Source of the DNA: Calycina herbarum
Taxonomy: Eukaryota; Ascomycota; Leotiomycetes; Helotiales; Pezizellaceae
Assembly: GCA_001414485.1 (NCBI GenBank)
Contig: LLEY01000071.1
Coordinates: forward strand, 62,001 to 126,000
Length of the DNA stretch: 64,000 nt
Reading direction: 5' to 3'
Shown in pieces: positions 35,371-44,613 of this stretch. How positions within the stretch are numbered: the first letter of the stretch is position 1; each line of letters starts with the position of its first letter. The position numbers and the translations under genes were made by a program. Below the pieces are notes generated by a model. That model worked only from the letters and a program-made list of their open reading frames with translations, did not search any database and was not told the origin of the DNA.

Positions 35371-36029
35371 AGAGAAGGGAATTGGAGTTTCATGGACGGG
35401 GTTACTTTTTGGAATCGGATTGTATATTATGTACACAGCGTCGGTTCTGAGAAACGAATGTGCGGAGTAGGGGCGTTAGGGAGCATTGTTTGCTTTACTT
35501 GCATAGCGAATTTTTTTGAATTGGAGATCGTTTTAATTCTTGTGAATCCCGAGTTGCAAGCTGTTTCCTGGTTTTACTTTTTTATCCACCAAGTGAGGAT
35601 ATGGAGCCTTGATTATTTATGCATCCCTCCTTTTGCCTCTCAACTCCCTATTTACATCTCACACCCTCTACGATCCCCGTCTTCAACCCAATTTCTCTCT
35701 CTTTCCCCTCTCCCCTCACAGGGAGCCAACCACCAACATAATCTCCTGCAGACATGTGCTACGGTAACCCAACGTCTACAACACGGGTCACTGCACTATC
35801 CAAGGGACAAGAGTAACCAACAGGGCACATTGTTTGGAGTTTGGAAAGAACGTGTTTTCGCATTCTGTAGCGAACTATTCTTCAGCCGATCATGAGAGCA
35901 TTGTGGTTGAGTTTTTGCTTACTCGCCAACATGAACACGAAAAGGTAAGTTATTCTCATTCGAATTGGAAATCTGCTCTTTCTGTAAGCTTCGGAAATCA
36001 GGTATTCACGGGCTAACGTCTCGATCGCT

Positions 36030-36150
36030 GGGAATTGTAGGTTGACTAGTGGTAGGCTGGCTACCTACAAGTAGCCTAATTATCCCTTTTTTTTTTTGGC
36101 TATTTGTAGGTTACCTACGAATAGCCCGGATCGGCCACCAGGGCTATTGG
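36030..36150. repeat. short inverted repeat cluster (GGCTACCTACAAGTAGCC type)
   Basis: GGCTACCTACAAGTAGCC at about 36058-36075 is itself a near-palindrome; GGCTATTTGTAGGTTACC follows near 36099-36116 and CCTACGAATAGCC just after. They are separated by a T-run. This is typical of the edge of a non-autonomous DNA element, but no partner end was found. Confidence 0.5.
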
Positions 36151-36379
36151 TACGCTGCGTGCAAATAATGGTATTTAGGAAGTACATATAAAATGACGTG
36201 TTCCCGTAAGGCATTTGTTCTAATTTAATTGTTTCAACCTGGGATAATGTAATTTTGTGGATGTAGATGGGACGATGAGCAAGAGTTTACTTTCATGAAA
36301 CTGATGGATCATTTTGTACGAGTTGCTTTTGTGAAATCTTAGAGTTTTTGTTATGAGCAGTTGACCTCTAAGCTATGAA

Positions 36380-36960
36380 ACAGTGAGTAAGCTGCATAAG
36401 TTCGAGTAAGCCATCGATTATCCAGTAAGACACTGGCGGGCAAAAGAAGTTGCGTGTAAGCTGCCAACTGTTTTGTAGCTCAAACATCACATTTTCACGA
36501 CCAAAAACAGAACTGTTATAAGTAAGCTGTCAGGTGTTAAGTAGGCCACGAATCACTTTTAAGTAAGCTATTAACTGATTGTCGAGTGAGCCATGCGTTA
36601 CTTGTAAGTAAGCCATCGTTTATTCAGAGCAGAAATTTGGTGAGTAAGCTATCAATTTGGTCCAGTTCGATTTTGGTCTAATAAAGGAAACACCCCGAAA
36701 GATCATTCTCTCACTTTTTATTTTCTCATAGAGTATTAGTAGCTCAGCTACTAGAACTTCCCTCGCGACATATAACAAATTAGTTCTCTGGGGCGTATGA
36801 TTGGCTGGTCGTGCTGGCGGGGCGCGGTATTCAGCCTAAATCATCTTTGGGCACAGGTAGAATTTGAAAAGTAAGTATTAGAGTTACTTACTTCGGTCGA
36901 AAATAAGTATCAGATTTACTTAAATGGGAAAAGGTAAGCATTGGATTTACTTGGTTTTAG
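36380..36960. repeat. dispersed GTAAGC(C/T) repeats, probable subterminal repeats
   Basis: The words GAGTAAGCTG, GAGTAAGCCATCG, TGTAAGCTGCC, AAGTAAGCTGTC, AAGTAAGCTATTAACT, GAGTGAGCCATGCG, AAGTAAGCCATCG and GAGTAAGCTATC recur every 25-60 bases in one orientation between 36385 and 36652; related GTAAGTATTAGAGTTACTTAC words follow near 36868-36960. Not coding. Confidence 0.55.
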
Positions 36961-37022
36961 GAAACTGTCACGCACATATTCGATTCATATCAAGACCACA
37001 AAATGCCATCGAGACCTTGATG

Positions 37023-39021
37023 CTAAGGAGCATCTATATTCGCTATTTGTTGTAAATGCTGCCATCTTAACCCGCTAAATCCAATCAAAGCATTAAACGC
37101 CTTATCCCTCCCCCTCATATTTTCCAGCAAGATTGTATCCGTTTTGGTACTCTCGCCAAATACACGTGGGTTTGAACCTGGGATATCGCTGCGGAACTGA
37201 AGCTCCAACCCGTCTAGACCGACTCTCATTTTCAGCAATGGATTCCAAGACGAGGAATCAGCTTGTCGTTTGCTAACCTCCACAAGATCGCCGAAGGGTC
37301 TCTCAAATGCGGGGTTGGATAGAGGATTGGACGATGTAAAGCGGACTGAAGAAGTCGTGATGATAAAATGGCCTGGTGTGTGAAGGAATGTGCAGCTGAA
37401 TGAGATGATGTTTTTTTCATTCAGTTGCTCACTGATTGCGCTCTGGAAAGAGTCGTCTGAGTTATCGGAGTCGTATGAATCATCCCTATGTACACTCGAA
37501 TCGGGAATTTGCGGATGACTCGATAGTAAAGCCTCCTTAACAACAGCAGACCGTTCTTGCAGATAGTGGAAGCACCATTCTGCTTGTGTTGGCACATCCC
37601 ATAGCCACCACTTTATAGGCGAAACCAACAATCGATAACGTGGGTAAAGTGAACTAATAGGCCAAAGAGCGAAGAAGTTGAGTCCCACGGTGAACCAAAA
37701 GAATTTCAAAATGAACTCGGAGTTGGAAAACAAGCTGACGATAAAATAAGCGCCAAGCAGGGAGAGAGATGCAAAGGTGGCAGGTGGATTTCGAAAGGTA
37801 TAGAAGTTGTAAAGCGCCTCAAAGAAGTTCGCCAGATCTTGGAATTGGACTTGGATGAGTGGTCCAGCTAGTTCGAGCAGGGGAAGAAGCCAGTCGTGAG
37901 ACCCATGTCGGTCCATTAATTCCTCGATTTTTAGCGCCGAGACTCCATCGTTTGCACTCCGGTCTACTGCTGCTCGGATTTCATGGACGGGAGATGGATG
38001 GTAGAATTTCCAGATAGTTGAGTAGATTATGAGACCAGACTTGGACTAGAAGTTAGCTGGTTACTATGCTGGTAAAAAGGGCTGTTCTTACAAAAAAAGT
38101 GGTGATATGCGATATGTAACAGAAGAAGCAATAAACAAGCAGCCATTTTCCGGTTCGGTATGGATCTCTCCATTTGTATACTTGTCTGATATCAGCGAGA
38201 AATATTTGCATTGGCGCACTGACAATGATGAGTCTTTCAATAACCAGGCGAAGTGTTTCCTTGTCATAAGGTAATTTATCAAAACCATCAATATATTGGG
38301 CAGTAAAGGGATGTGAGATGTGCAGAAGTTTCTAAGCGACGTCAGCTCAAGCCATCGCAACAGTAATCCATGAAGAACAAACATATGCAATCCACTTCGC
38401 CCAGTTGAATTTTTTGAAACCAAATTCGTCCTCCTCCTCAAAGAAGTCATCCTTTGGAAATGGCGGCGGCCTGGTGTCGACCACTCTGGCTCTGTGGATA
38501 TGTCTCGATGTAACCCAGGCAACTTTCGTTTTCATTCTCGAATCCTCCATTTCTTGAATTCGTTGAGCACAGCGTTGGATGTTCTCTTTATCCTGTAAGG
38601 CTGCTTCCGGGTCTTCTTGGCCTAGTCTTGCTCGTGCTCGTTCCATCTCATCATGAGCCTCAAGAAAGTCGAGATCCGCCTTCCTTGACACCATTGGCCT
38701 ACTCTTGGCAAGCTTACCGGCAGCTTTGCGCGTTGCACGGTGCGTGATGGCATCTTTTGGATTTTTTATTATTTTTGCCGTTTCTTGGAGGAGTGATGAT
38801 GTCTTTCCTGGTATACTGGCTGATTCATTGCGCGTTGATTTAAGAAATTTGGATGAGTTGAAAGCCGGGCTATTCTCAAGCTCTTCTAAGACATCATCGT
38901 CGGCAATTTCGTCTTCAGTGGCGGTTGAATTGGGGCTTAAACTGAGAACTTTGCGGGTTTTCGCTTTTGTTTTGTTTTTAAGCCTGTGGAGTATTCCGGT
39001 AGGCTTCTCATCTGTTAACAT
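37023..39021 (-). CDS. GRAM-like domain membrane protein (3 exons)
   Basis: Start at ATG 39021 (MLTDEKPTGILHRLKNK); exons 38383-39021, 38092-38331 and 37023-38045 give 633 residues. Introns 38332-38382 (GTTTGT, GCTGAC, TTAG, 51 nt) and 38046-38091 (GTAAGA, GCTAAC, CTAG, 46 nt) keep phase. Residues 1-210 are charged, with a Lys/Arg-rich region and a helix (SRKADLDFLEAHDEMERARA). Hydrophobic segments lie at ~275-295 (LLVYCFFCYISHITTFF) and ~385-430 (PATFASLSLLGAYFIVSLF, FILKFFWFTVGLNFFALW). The C-terminal ~120 residues (ISFSCTFLHTPGHFIITTSSVRFTSS) look like a GRAM domain, a PH-like fold that binds membrane lipid, but this part is weaker. A role at membrane contact sites is inference. Confidence 0.75.
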
Positions 39022-39984
39022 TTTTGCGGGGGTATGGAGCCATGAGTTGAAGGGTCTGGAATTGTACGACAAGATGGTTTTAAGGGAGTATCTGGTCGGT
39101 GGATCTTGATATTGTATTGGGAATGGTTGTGTTGTGCAGTGGTACTGCAGTAGTTTGAGCCATGATGTCAGTTGCAAGCCACACCCGAGACAGGTGGCGA
39201 TGGTAGGCCAAACATCTTCATGTTTTACCAATAAAAGACACTCATAGCCATTATTTTGAATGCGAACACGAATGAGTGAATAAACCCACTGTACTGATAT
39301 TCTTCGCTTGTGGGGTTGATGTACTCTCAGTGCTCTAATGCCATGGTCTGTTGATCTTGCATTTGGTTCAGTCATTCTAACCAGATGGAATAGTCAAATA
39401 AATAAAATGGACTTACGACGAATGATCCAGAGCGGTTCTTGATAATTCTTGATCCATTTATGTAAGCCCGAGACCTTTCCGGTATTTTAGAGCGACAAGC
39501 CATTTTCCGAACATGGCACGCACCTCAGAGATGTTCAATACTTTGATGCCATGGTCCGATGCTGCATTAATTCGGTCATCCTAAACCGGATTGAACAACT
39601 CAAAAAACCGAATGAACTTTCAAAGTATGATAAGTTCAGAGTATTTCTAGAGAGTTCTTAATCTATGTAAGTGTGACGAGCTATTTTCCGAACAATCTCA
39701 TTTTCTCCACATCCGGGGAACGCCCAACGACAGCGACGAAGAAGAGGCCACTCCACTGCGCGGCTGGCAAGCAGCTTCCTGATAGTTATGTTGAGAAGGG
39801 GTTGAAGCCAAAAAAGGAAAAAGGACATATGAGGTTATTCGCAATGCTGGCTAACAAGGTAGTCTCGGCCCGGCCCGGCAACCAACCGGCCCGGTGTCAA
39901 AGTTAGCCCGACCGTAAGGATAGAAGCTCAATCTCTATCAAAAATCAAAACTACTACTTGGACATCTTTCGAACAACAAGGCAG
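39022..39984. other. intergenic with an imperfect ~150-180-bp direct duplication
   Basis: Divergent upstream region of the GRAM-like gene and the QRI7-type gene. ATGCCATGGTC is found at about 39341 and 39548, followed in both cases by a GCATT and a TTCGGTCAT/TTCAGTCAT word; a second shared block (TTCTTGAT...ATGTAAG and AAGCCATTTTCCGAACA against AGCTATTTTCCGAACA) lies near 39437-39515 and 39652-39695. No other feature is seen. Confidence 0.5.
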
Positions 39985-41364
39985 ATGAGGCCAGTATGTC
40001 TCCTTACCAGGCGAACGCGATTCCAAGCTGTATCCAACCCCAGCCTCTTCACTCAACGTCGATTCCTTCTCACACTGGCCATCGAAACAAGTTGCGATGA
40101 TACCAGCGTCGCTATTCTCGAAAGGCACAAGAACCGTTCTGCCACCCTCCGCTTCAATTCGAAGATAACTTCCGACAATCGTTCATATGGAGGAGTGTAT
40201 CCTATCGTGGCACACGAATCGCATCAGCAAAATGTTGCTGCATTGGTGAAGCAGGCACTGGAAAGTCTGCCAGCAGCATCAGAAGCAGACAAGGAAAAGG
40301 GGACAACACTGGCTCTCACGAACGAACATGGCAGATCGATTCGGAGGAAGCCAGATTTTGTCACTGTAACGCGAGGGCCGGGCATGCGAGCGAGTTTGAT
40401 AACGGGAGTCGACACTGCAAAAGGGCTGGCAGTTGCTTGGGATGTTCCTTTGGTTGGTGTCAACCATATGCAGGCTCACGCCTTAACCCCTCGACTTGTG
40501 GCAGCTCTTGACATGAAATATATGAACGATGAAAACATTTCAGCGGACCCTCCCTTTCCCTTCCTCACACTCTTGGTATCTGGCGGGCATACCATGCTTG
40601 TCCACTCGAAGGTCCTCTGCGATCATCAAATCATAGCTAATACCACCGACATTGCAATTGGAGATATGATCGACAAGTCCGCCCGCGATATACTTCCCCA
40701 GGCACTGCTCGAAAGCGCACCATGTGTTATGTACGGCCCTCTGCTCGAAAAATATGCATTTCCGAAGAAAGATGGGCATCTAGACGGAGAAGAACATACC
40801 TTGGCACACCAGACAAAAGAGCTTTTAGAAAGTAAATATGGGTGGAAGGTGAACTCACCTTATTCTAGATCAGGAGGCCAGGGTAAATCTTCCAATCCGG
40901 AATCATTCTCGTTCTCGGGAATCGGCAGCTCTGCCAAACGAATCGCAGAGGCAAAGATAAACATGGATGAAGCCGAGAGGCAATCTCTTGCTCGAGAAGT
41001 TATGAGGGTATCATTCGGGCATCTCGCCTCGCGGGTGCTACTTGCTCTCGAGAAACCAGGAATAAGTCATATCGACGCTCTAGTTGTTTCTGGTGGCGTA
41101 GCAAGCAACCAATATCTTAAATTCCTCTTCCGGACGCTGTTGGATCAAAATGGCCACTCGGAGATGAGGTTGATATTTCCTCCACCAAAGTACTGCACAG
41201 ACAATGCAGCCATGATAGCTTGGACAGGGATCGAAATGTTTGAAGCAGGTTGGAGGACAGAATTGAGCGCGATGGCAATTAGGAAATGGTCGATAGATCC
41301 ATCTGCCGAGGATGGTGGGATAATGGGTGTTGGTGGGTGGCTAAATGTGGAAGCACCCAGGTAA
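39985..41364 (+). CDS. QRI7: mitochondrial tRNA N6-threonylcarbamoyladenosine transferase, QRI7/TsaD type
   Basis: Single-exon gene, ATG at 39985, 459 residues; the TTG 27 bases upstream was not used. It belongs to the TsaD/Kae1/Qri7 family, which transfers threonylcarbamoyl to A37 of ANN-decoding tRNAs; Qri7 is the mitochondrial form and acts alone. Residues 1-30 are Arg-rich without acidic residues, fitting a mitochondrial presequence. The family core follows: LAIETSCDDTSVAI (~33-46), metal-binding HESHQQN with both His (~77-83), RGPGMRASLITG (~133), LVSGGHTMLV (~200), DMIDKSARDI (~228), and at the end VSGGVASNQYL (~375) and FPPPKYCTDNAAMIAWTG (~404-421). All key motifs are intact, so the enzyme is probably active. 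The insert of ~60 residues near 265-320 is longer than in bacterial TsaD. Confidence 0.93.
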   Translation: MRPVCLLTRRTRFQAVSNPSLFTQRRFLLTLAIETSCDDTSVAILERHKNRSATLRFNSKITSDNRSYGGVYPIVAHESHQQNVAALVKQALESLPAASEADKEKGTTLALTNEHGRSIRRKPDFVTVTRGPGMRASLITGVDTAKGLAVAWDVPLVGVNHMQAHALTPRLVAALDMKYMNDENISADPPFPFLTLLVSGGHTMLVHSKVLCDHQIIANTTDIAIGDMIDKSARDILPQALLESAPCVMYGPLLEKYAFPKKDGHLDGEEHTLAHQTKELLESKYGWKVNSPYSRSGGQGKSSNPESFSFSGIGSSAKRIAEAKINMDEAERQSLAREVMRVSFGHLASRVLLALEKPGISHIDALVVSGGVASNQYLKFLFRTLLDQNGHSEMRLIFPPPKYCTDNAAMIAWTGIEMFEAGWRTELSAMAIRKWSIDPSAEDGGIMGVGGWLNVEAPR

Positions 41365-42744
41365 GGTACTATCGCGACAAGTATTCGCTTTCTTGTATCA
41401 CTCTCTTGTTGTATTTCCCCTCCATTTTGAATTTGGTCAACGCAATATGATACCCCACAGCCTTTGAATCTCTTTGCGCCCTTCTGGTTGTAAATACTGA
41501 ACACTGTTTGCAGGAGGCTGGCTCTGAAATACTCCCCCTCCACTCATGATAGACGTTACTTCTTGCAACATGTCACATGAAGCTTCCTTGTGGCGCTTGC
41601 ATTACAAGGAATCATGTGTCTGAAGTGGCTGGTAGGTCGTTCCCTGAACCCCCCTTTTCATCTAAGTCCAAGCACTATTCAAGAGACACCCAAGTAAACT
41701 CCCCATAGCCTCTGGTACCCTAAACCACGCATTATCTATACAAGCCTTTGTACATCATGGATGCTAAGGATTGCTGACAGTTTTGAATTAGTGGTCGACC
41801 CACCGTGAAAAACACTGGTGCTCCACAATGATATTTGTACCATATTACAGGTAAGTCGTTGGCTTTGTTAGCTTCAAAGAGGTGAGTTTGCGGGGAAAAG
41901 TGTCAATGTCGTTTTTTTTTAATCACAGATCTGAGAGAAGCAGTGATCCTATTCACTATTCAGGAAAGGCTCATATTTTGCCTACTCATGAGTTTACCTA
42001 TCACTTCAACACTTCAACAACTCTACTCTGGATCTTCTATCGCACTGCCCATGCAGCCTTAGTTCTTTACCCTGTTATCCCAAAGCTCCATTTGTTTCGT
42101 AGTGGCCAACATAACTGTATTAATATCTTTTGCTAACTTGACATCTAGGTCCATTTCATGGTGACCTTCATTCTGCTTCGCTTAGATTACCCCTTTTGGG
42201 TTAGTAGTGGCATCGCTGTCCTAATTGCCCAATCATCTTATATCGGCCTCTGGAGAGGGTTTGATATTAGAGCGGCGACTGACTCCAAATTTCCTCTAGA
42301 CCCAATTCACTGTCAGTTTTCTACAAACTTCCATCAACCTTCGAGGTTATGACACACTCAATCCTGCAACACATCTAGCGCAACTCGCAAACGCGTCTTC
42401 ATCGCCCTTTCGCAGTCATCATTGCCTGTTTATAGTCCTATATCAACAGCTACAGGTAATTTACTCTTGACATTCCGTTCCGTTCCCTCTCTGTTTCGAT
42501 CTTGCCCATTCGATCTTTGATCTCACCCACCTCACCCATCGCTAGCCTCCTCCTTTCACCCACACCACCGCTCACATCTGCCATAACCACTCTAGCAATG
42601 TGCAAGAGCTGTGCAACAAAAAGGCAGCTGCGGCAGGTTAATTAGCTGGATACCCTCTATATCTCTCCTTGAGCGATTGTCAAACGCGTCAAACTTGTTG
42701 TCCAAAAGCAAAACTAATACATCTCCATAGAAGCTTCCGCCACG
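41365..42744. other. intergenic, no gene seen
   Basis: Holds the 3' flank of the QRI7-type gene and a long leader for the 42745 gene. Frames of 60-85 codons near 41882-42352 and 41145-41543 are not supported. A short upstream frame sits at 42598-42645 (ATG TGC AAG ... TAG, 15 codons). Confidence 0.55.
42598..42645 (+). promoter_or_regulatory. possible upstream ORF (15 codons)
   Basis: ATG at 42598 opens MCKSCATKRQLRQVN and stops at TAG 42643-42645, about 100 bases before the main ATG at 42745 and in a different frame. It matters only if the transcript starts upstream of it and this region is not spliced out. Confidence 0.25.
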
Positions 42745-44613
42745 ATGGATCGCCTTGAATCCCCCACCCCCACCCCCACCCCGTCGCCTGACAGACGAGA
42801 CACCTCACCCAATACTCACGGTGGTACCAAATTGTCAACCAAAGTCGACAATCCTGACCCCGCACGGGGAGCTATGGATCCGCCTCCACGACCTTCCTCT
42901 TTGGCACCACTTGTTACTACTCCCAGCCGTCAACAACCTGCTCTTGCCCGGAAGTCCGTACCCATTGCCCCAAAGGCCCCAAATGCCACTCTGCCTGCCC
43001 AGTACACGTCGTACCTTGAAGCATTCGAGGATCTTCGACAAAAGACACGCCAGCTTGGCTCGGATCTCTCATGCCTTCGTGGAGAATTTGTCCAACCTGG
43101 CGTCCCGGGTAAGGATCAAGGCAAGCTTTTTGCAGACGCCGGTTACGAGGATCTTCGTGCGCTGCAAAAGACGGAGAACAATATTACAAAGATTATGAAG
43201 AGAATCAGCAACCGTGAAAGGAACTCGGCTGGAGGTCGTGGTTCTACTCATGCGAAGGACTTGGAGAGTGATGCCGCAATTGACAAGGAGTCGCTTGAAG
43301 TTCTCACTGCGGAACACAAGTCCAAGAAGGAGGAATTGACTGACTTGCGTCTAAAGCTCGAGGCCCTCAACCCCCACCAAGAGTGGCGCATCCATGAGTA
43401 TGATTCTGGTTTTCAATACCAACTTATTGGAAATCAAGTTATGCTACCAGAGTACCGCCGCCCCGGCCCCAAGTTGATCATGGAACGCAACAAAGCCCGC
43501 AAGCGAACTTCGGAGGAGATATCCCGCGCCAACAGCGTTGCTCCTAGTCCTCAAGGAACCCCGGAACCAACTCGCCCCCCAACTCGACGTGCTTCCAAAC
43601 CCGCCGGTCAACATCCCCCAAATCCCGTTTTCCCCAGCACTGCCGAAACCACCAAGTCCACTTCTCGATCTACCGGAAAATCTGCAGGTCAATTCCATAC
43701 ATTTCAAAGCACGTCAGCACCTATTCAGCCATCCTACCAATCGTTTCCTCAATACTCAAACCCATATCACCCACCTACAAATGCTAGTGGCAGTACTCCC
43801 TATCCTGCTGGTAACGCCATCAATTCCCTTTCCCAAGCCAGACCACCACCAGCTAAGCGATCTAAATTGGCCGTGTCCATGCACTCCAACCCCGATATCA
43901 TGGGTAGCTACGCCAACGACATCCAATTCTGGATTCGTCAAGCAGAGCAACACCGAAACATCATCAATTCGCACCAGCATTCCATTGCCGATCACAAAAA
44001 CCAAGTTGAATTCCACCAAAACCAGATTGCAATGCACCAAAATGAAATCGCCGTTCATGAAAAGGGTGTCGCGGATAAAGCAGCACAGCTCAACGGTGTC
44101 ATTGGTCAGGTTACACGAAAGATGAGCGAGTGCTCTGGTGCTGTTCTCGATGTCGCTAATCAACAACGACGCAACATCGAAGAGCATGCCGCCAACGCAT
44201 ATCCTGACTACACTCAGGTTGAAGCCTTCTATCAATCTCGAAAGCAGGCTTGTGACAACCTTGATAGACAATATGCCGTGAAGGAGGGTCGCAATACAAA
44301 TTTGGTGGCTCGGCATGAGGCTATGCGTAAGGAGTTGGATGCTCGTGACACTTTGCTCAAGGAGATCGAAGATTTGAAGGCAAGCAAGGCGGCCCACGAG
44401 GCGAATCCAAATGGTGGAGCTGGGGTTCAACACAATGGCAATGCTCAAGTTCAACAACACGGCAATTCCGAGGTTCGACAACATGGAGTATCGCACGCCG
44501 GCAACCCTCAAGTTCAACCAAACAACACTGAGGCTGAGGTTCAACATAACATTACTGTGGCTCGACACAACAATGCTGAGTCTCAACAAACTGGAGGATC
44601 GCACACTGGCTAG
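42745..44613 (+). CDS. Gln/His-rich coiled-coil protein, function unknown
   Basis: Single exon, ATG at 42745 in a good context (CACGATGG), 622 residues. Residues 1-90 are Pro/Ser/Thr-rich; ~90-210 hold charged helices, including EESLEVLTAEHKSKKEE-like coiled coil. ~220-380 are basic, Pro/Ser-rich and probably disordered, with a KRKR-like basic patch (RNKARKRTSEE) that could be a nuclear localisation signal. Around 395-450 lies a striking run of exact seven-residue units (NSHQHSI, ADHKNQV, EFHQNQI, AMHQNEI, AVHEKGV) placing His at a fixed position. The last ~75 residues are short Gln/Asn/His/Gly repeats (VQHNGNAQ, VQQHGNSE, VRQHGVSH). No enzyme motif seen. The reverse strand frame over 43756-44604 is a shadow. 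Confidence 0.8.
   Translation: MDRLESPTPTPTPSPDRRDTSPNTHGGTKLSTKVDNPDPARGAMDPPPRPSSLAPLVTTPSRQQPALARKSVPIAPKAPNATLPAQYTSYLEAFEDLRQKTRQLGSDLSCLRGEFVQPGVPGKDQGKLFADAGYEDLRALQKTENNITKIMKRISNRERNSAGGRGSTHAKDLESDAAIDKESLEVLTAEHKSKKEELTDLRLKLEALNPHQEWRIHEYDSGFQYQLIGNQVMLPEYRRPGPKLIMERNKARKRTSEEISRANSVAPSPQGTPEPTRPPTRRASKPAGQHPPNPVFPSTAETTKSTSRSTGKSAGQFHTFQSTSAPIQPSYQSFPQYSNPYHPPTNASGSTPYPAGNAINSLSQARPPPAKRSKLAVSMHSNPDIMGSYANDIQFWIRQAEQHRNIINSHQHSIADHKNQVEFHQNQIAMHQNEIAVHEKGVADKAAQLNGVIGQVTRKMSECSGAVLDVANQQRRNIEEHAANAYPDYTQVEAFYQSRKQACDNLDRQYAVKEGRNTNLVARHEAMRKELDARDTLLKEIEDLKASKAAHEANPNGGAGVQHNGNAQVQQHGNSEVRQHGVSHAGNPQVQPNNTEAEVQHNITVARHNNAESQQTGGSHTG

Larger units (their letters stand above)
35371..37022. 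other. intergenic, with repeat-rich segment
   Basis: No gene is called. 35371-36020 is ordinary 3' flank. 36030-36970 carries short inverted and direct repeats (separate entries). Confidence 0.5.

Noticed and set aside
43756..44604. 282-codon minus-strand open frame opposite the 42745 gene
   Set aside because: It is the antisense shadow of the repeat-containing 3' half of the plus-strand gene; the plus-strand frame has a good start, coiled coil and repeats.
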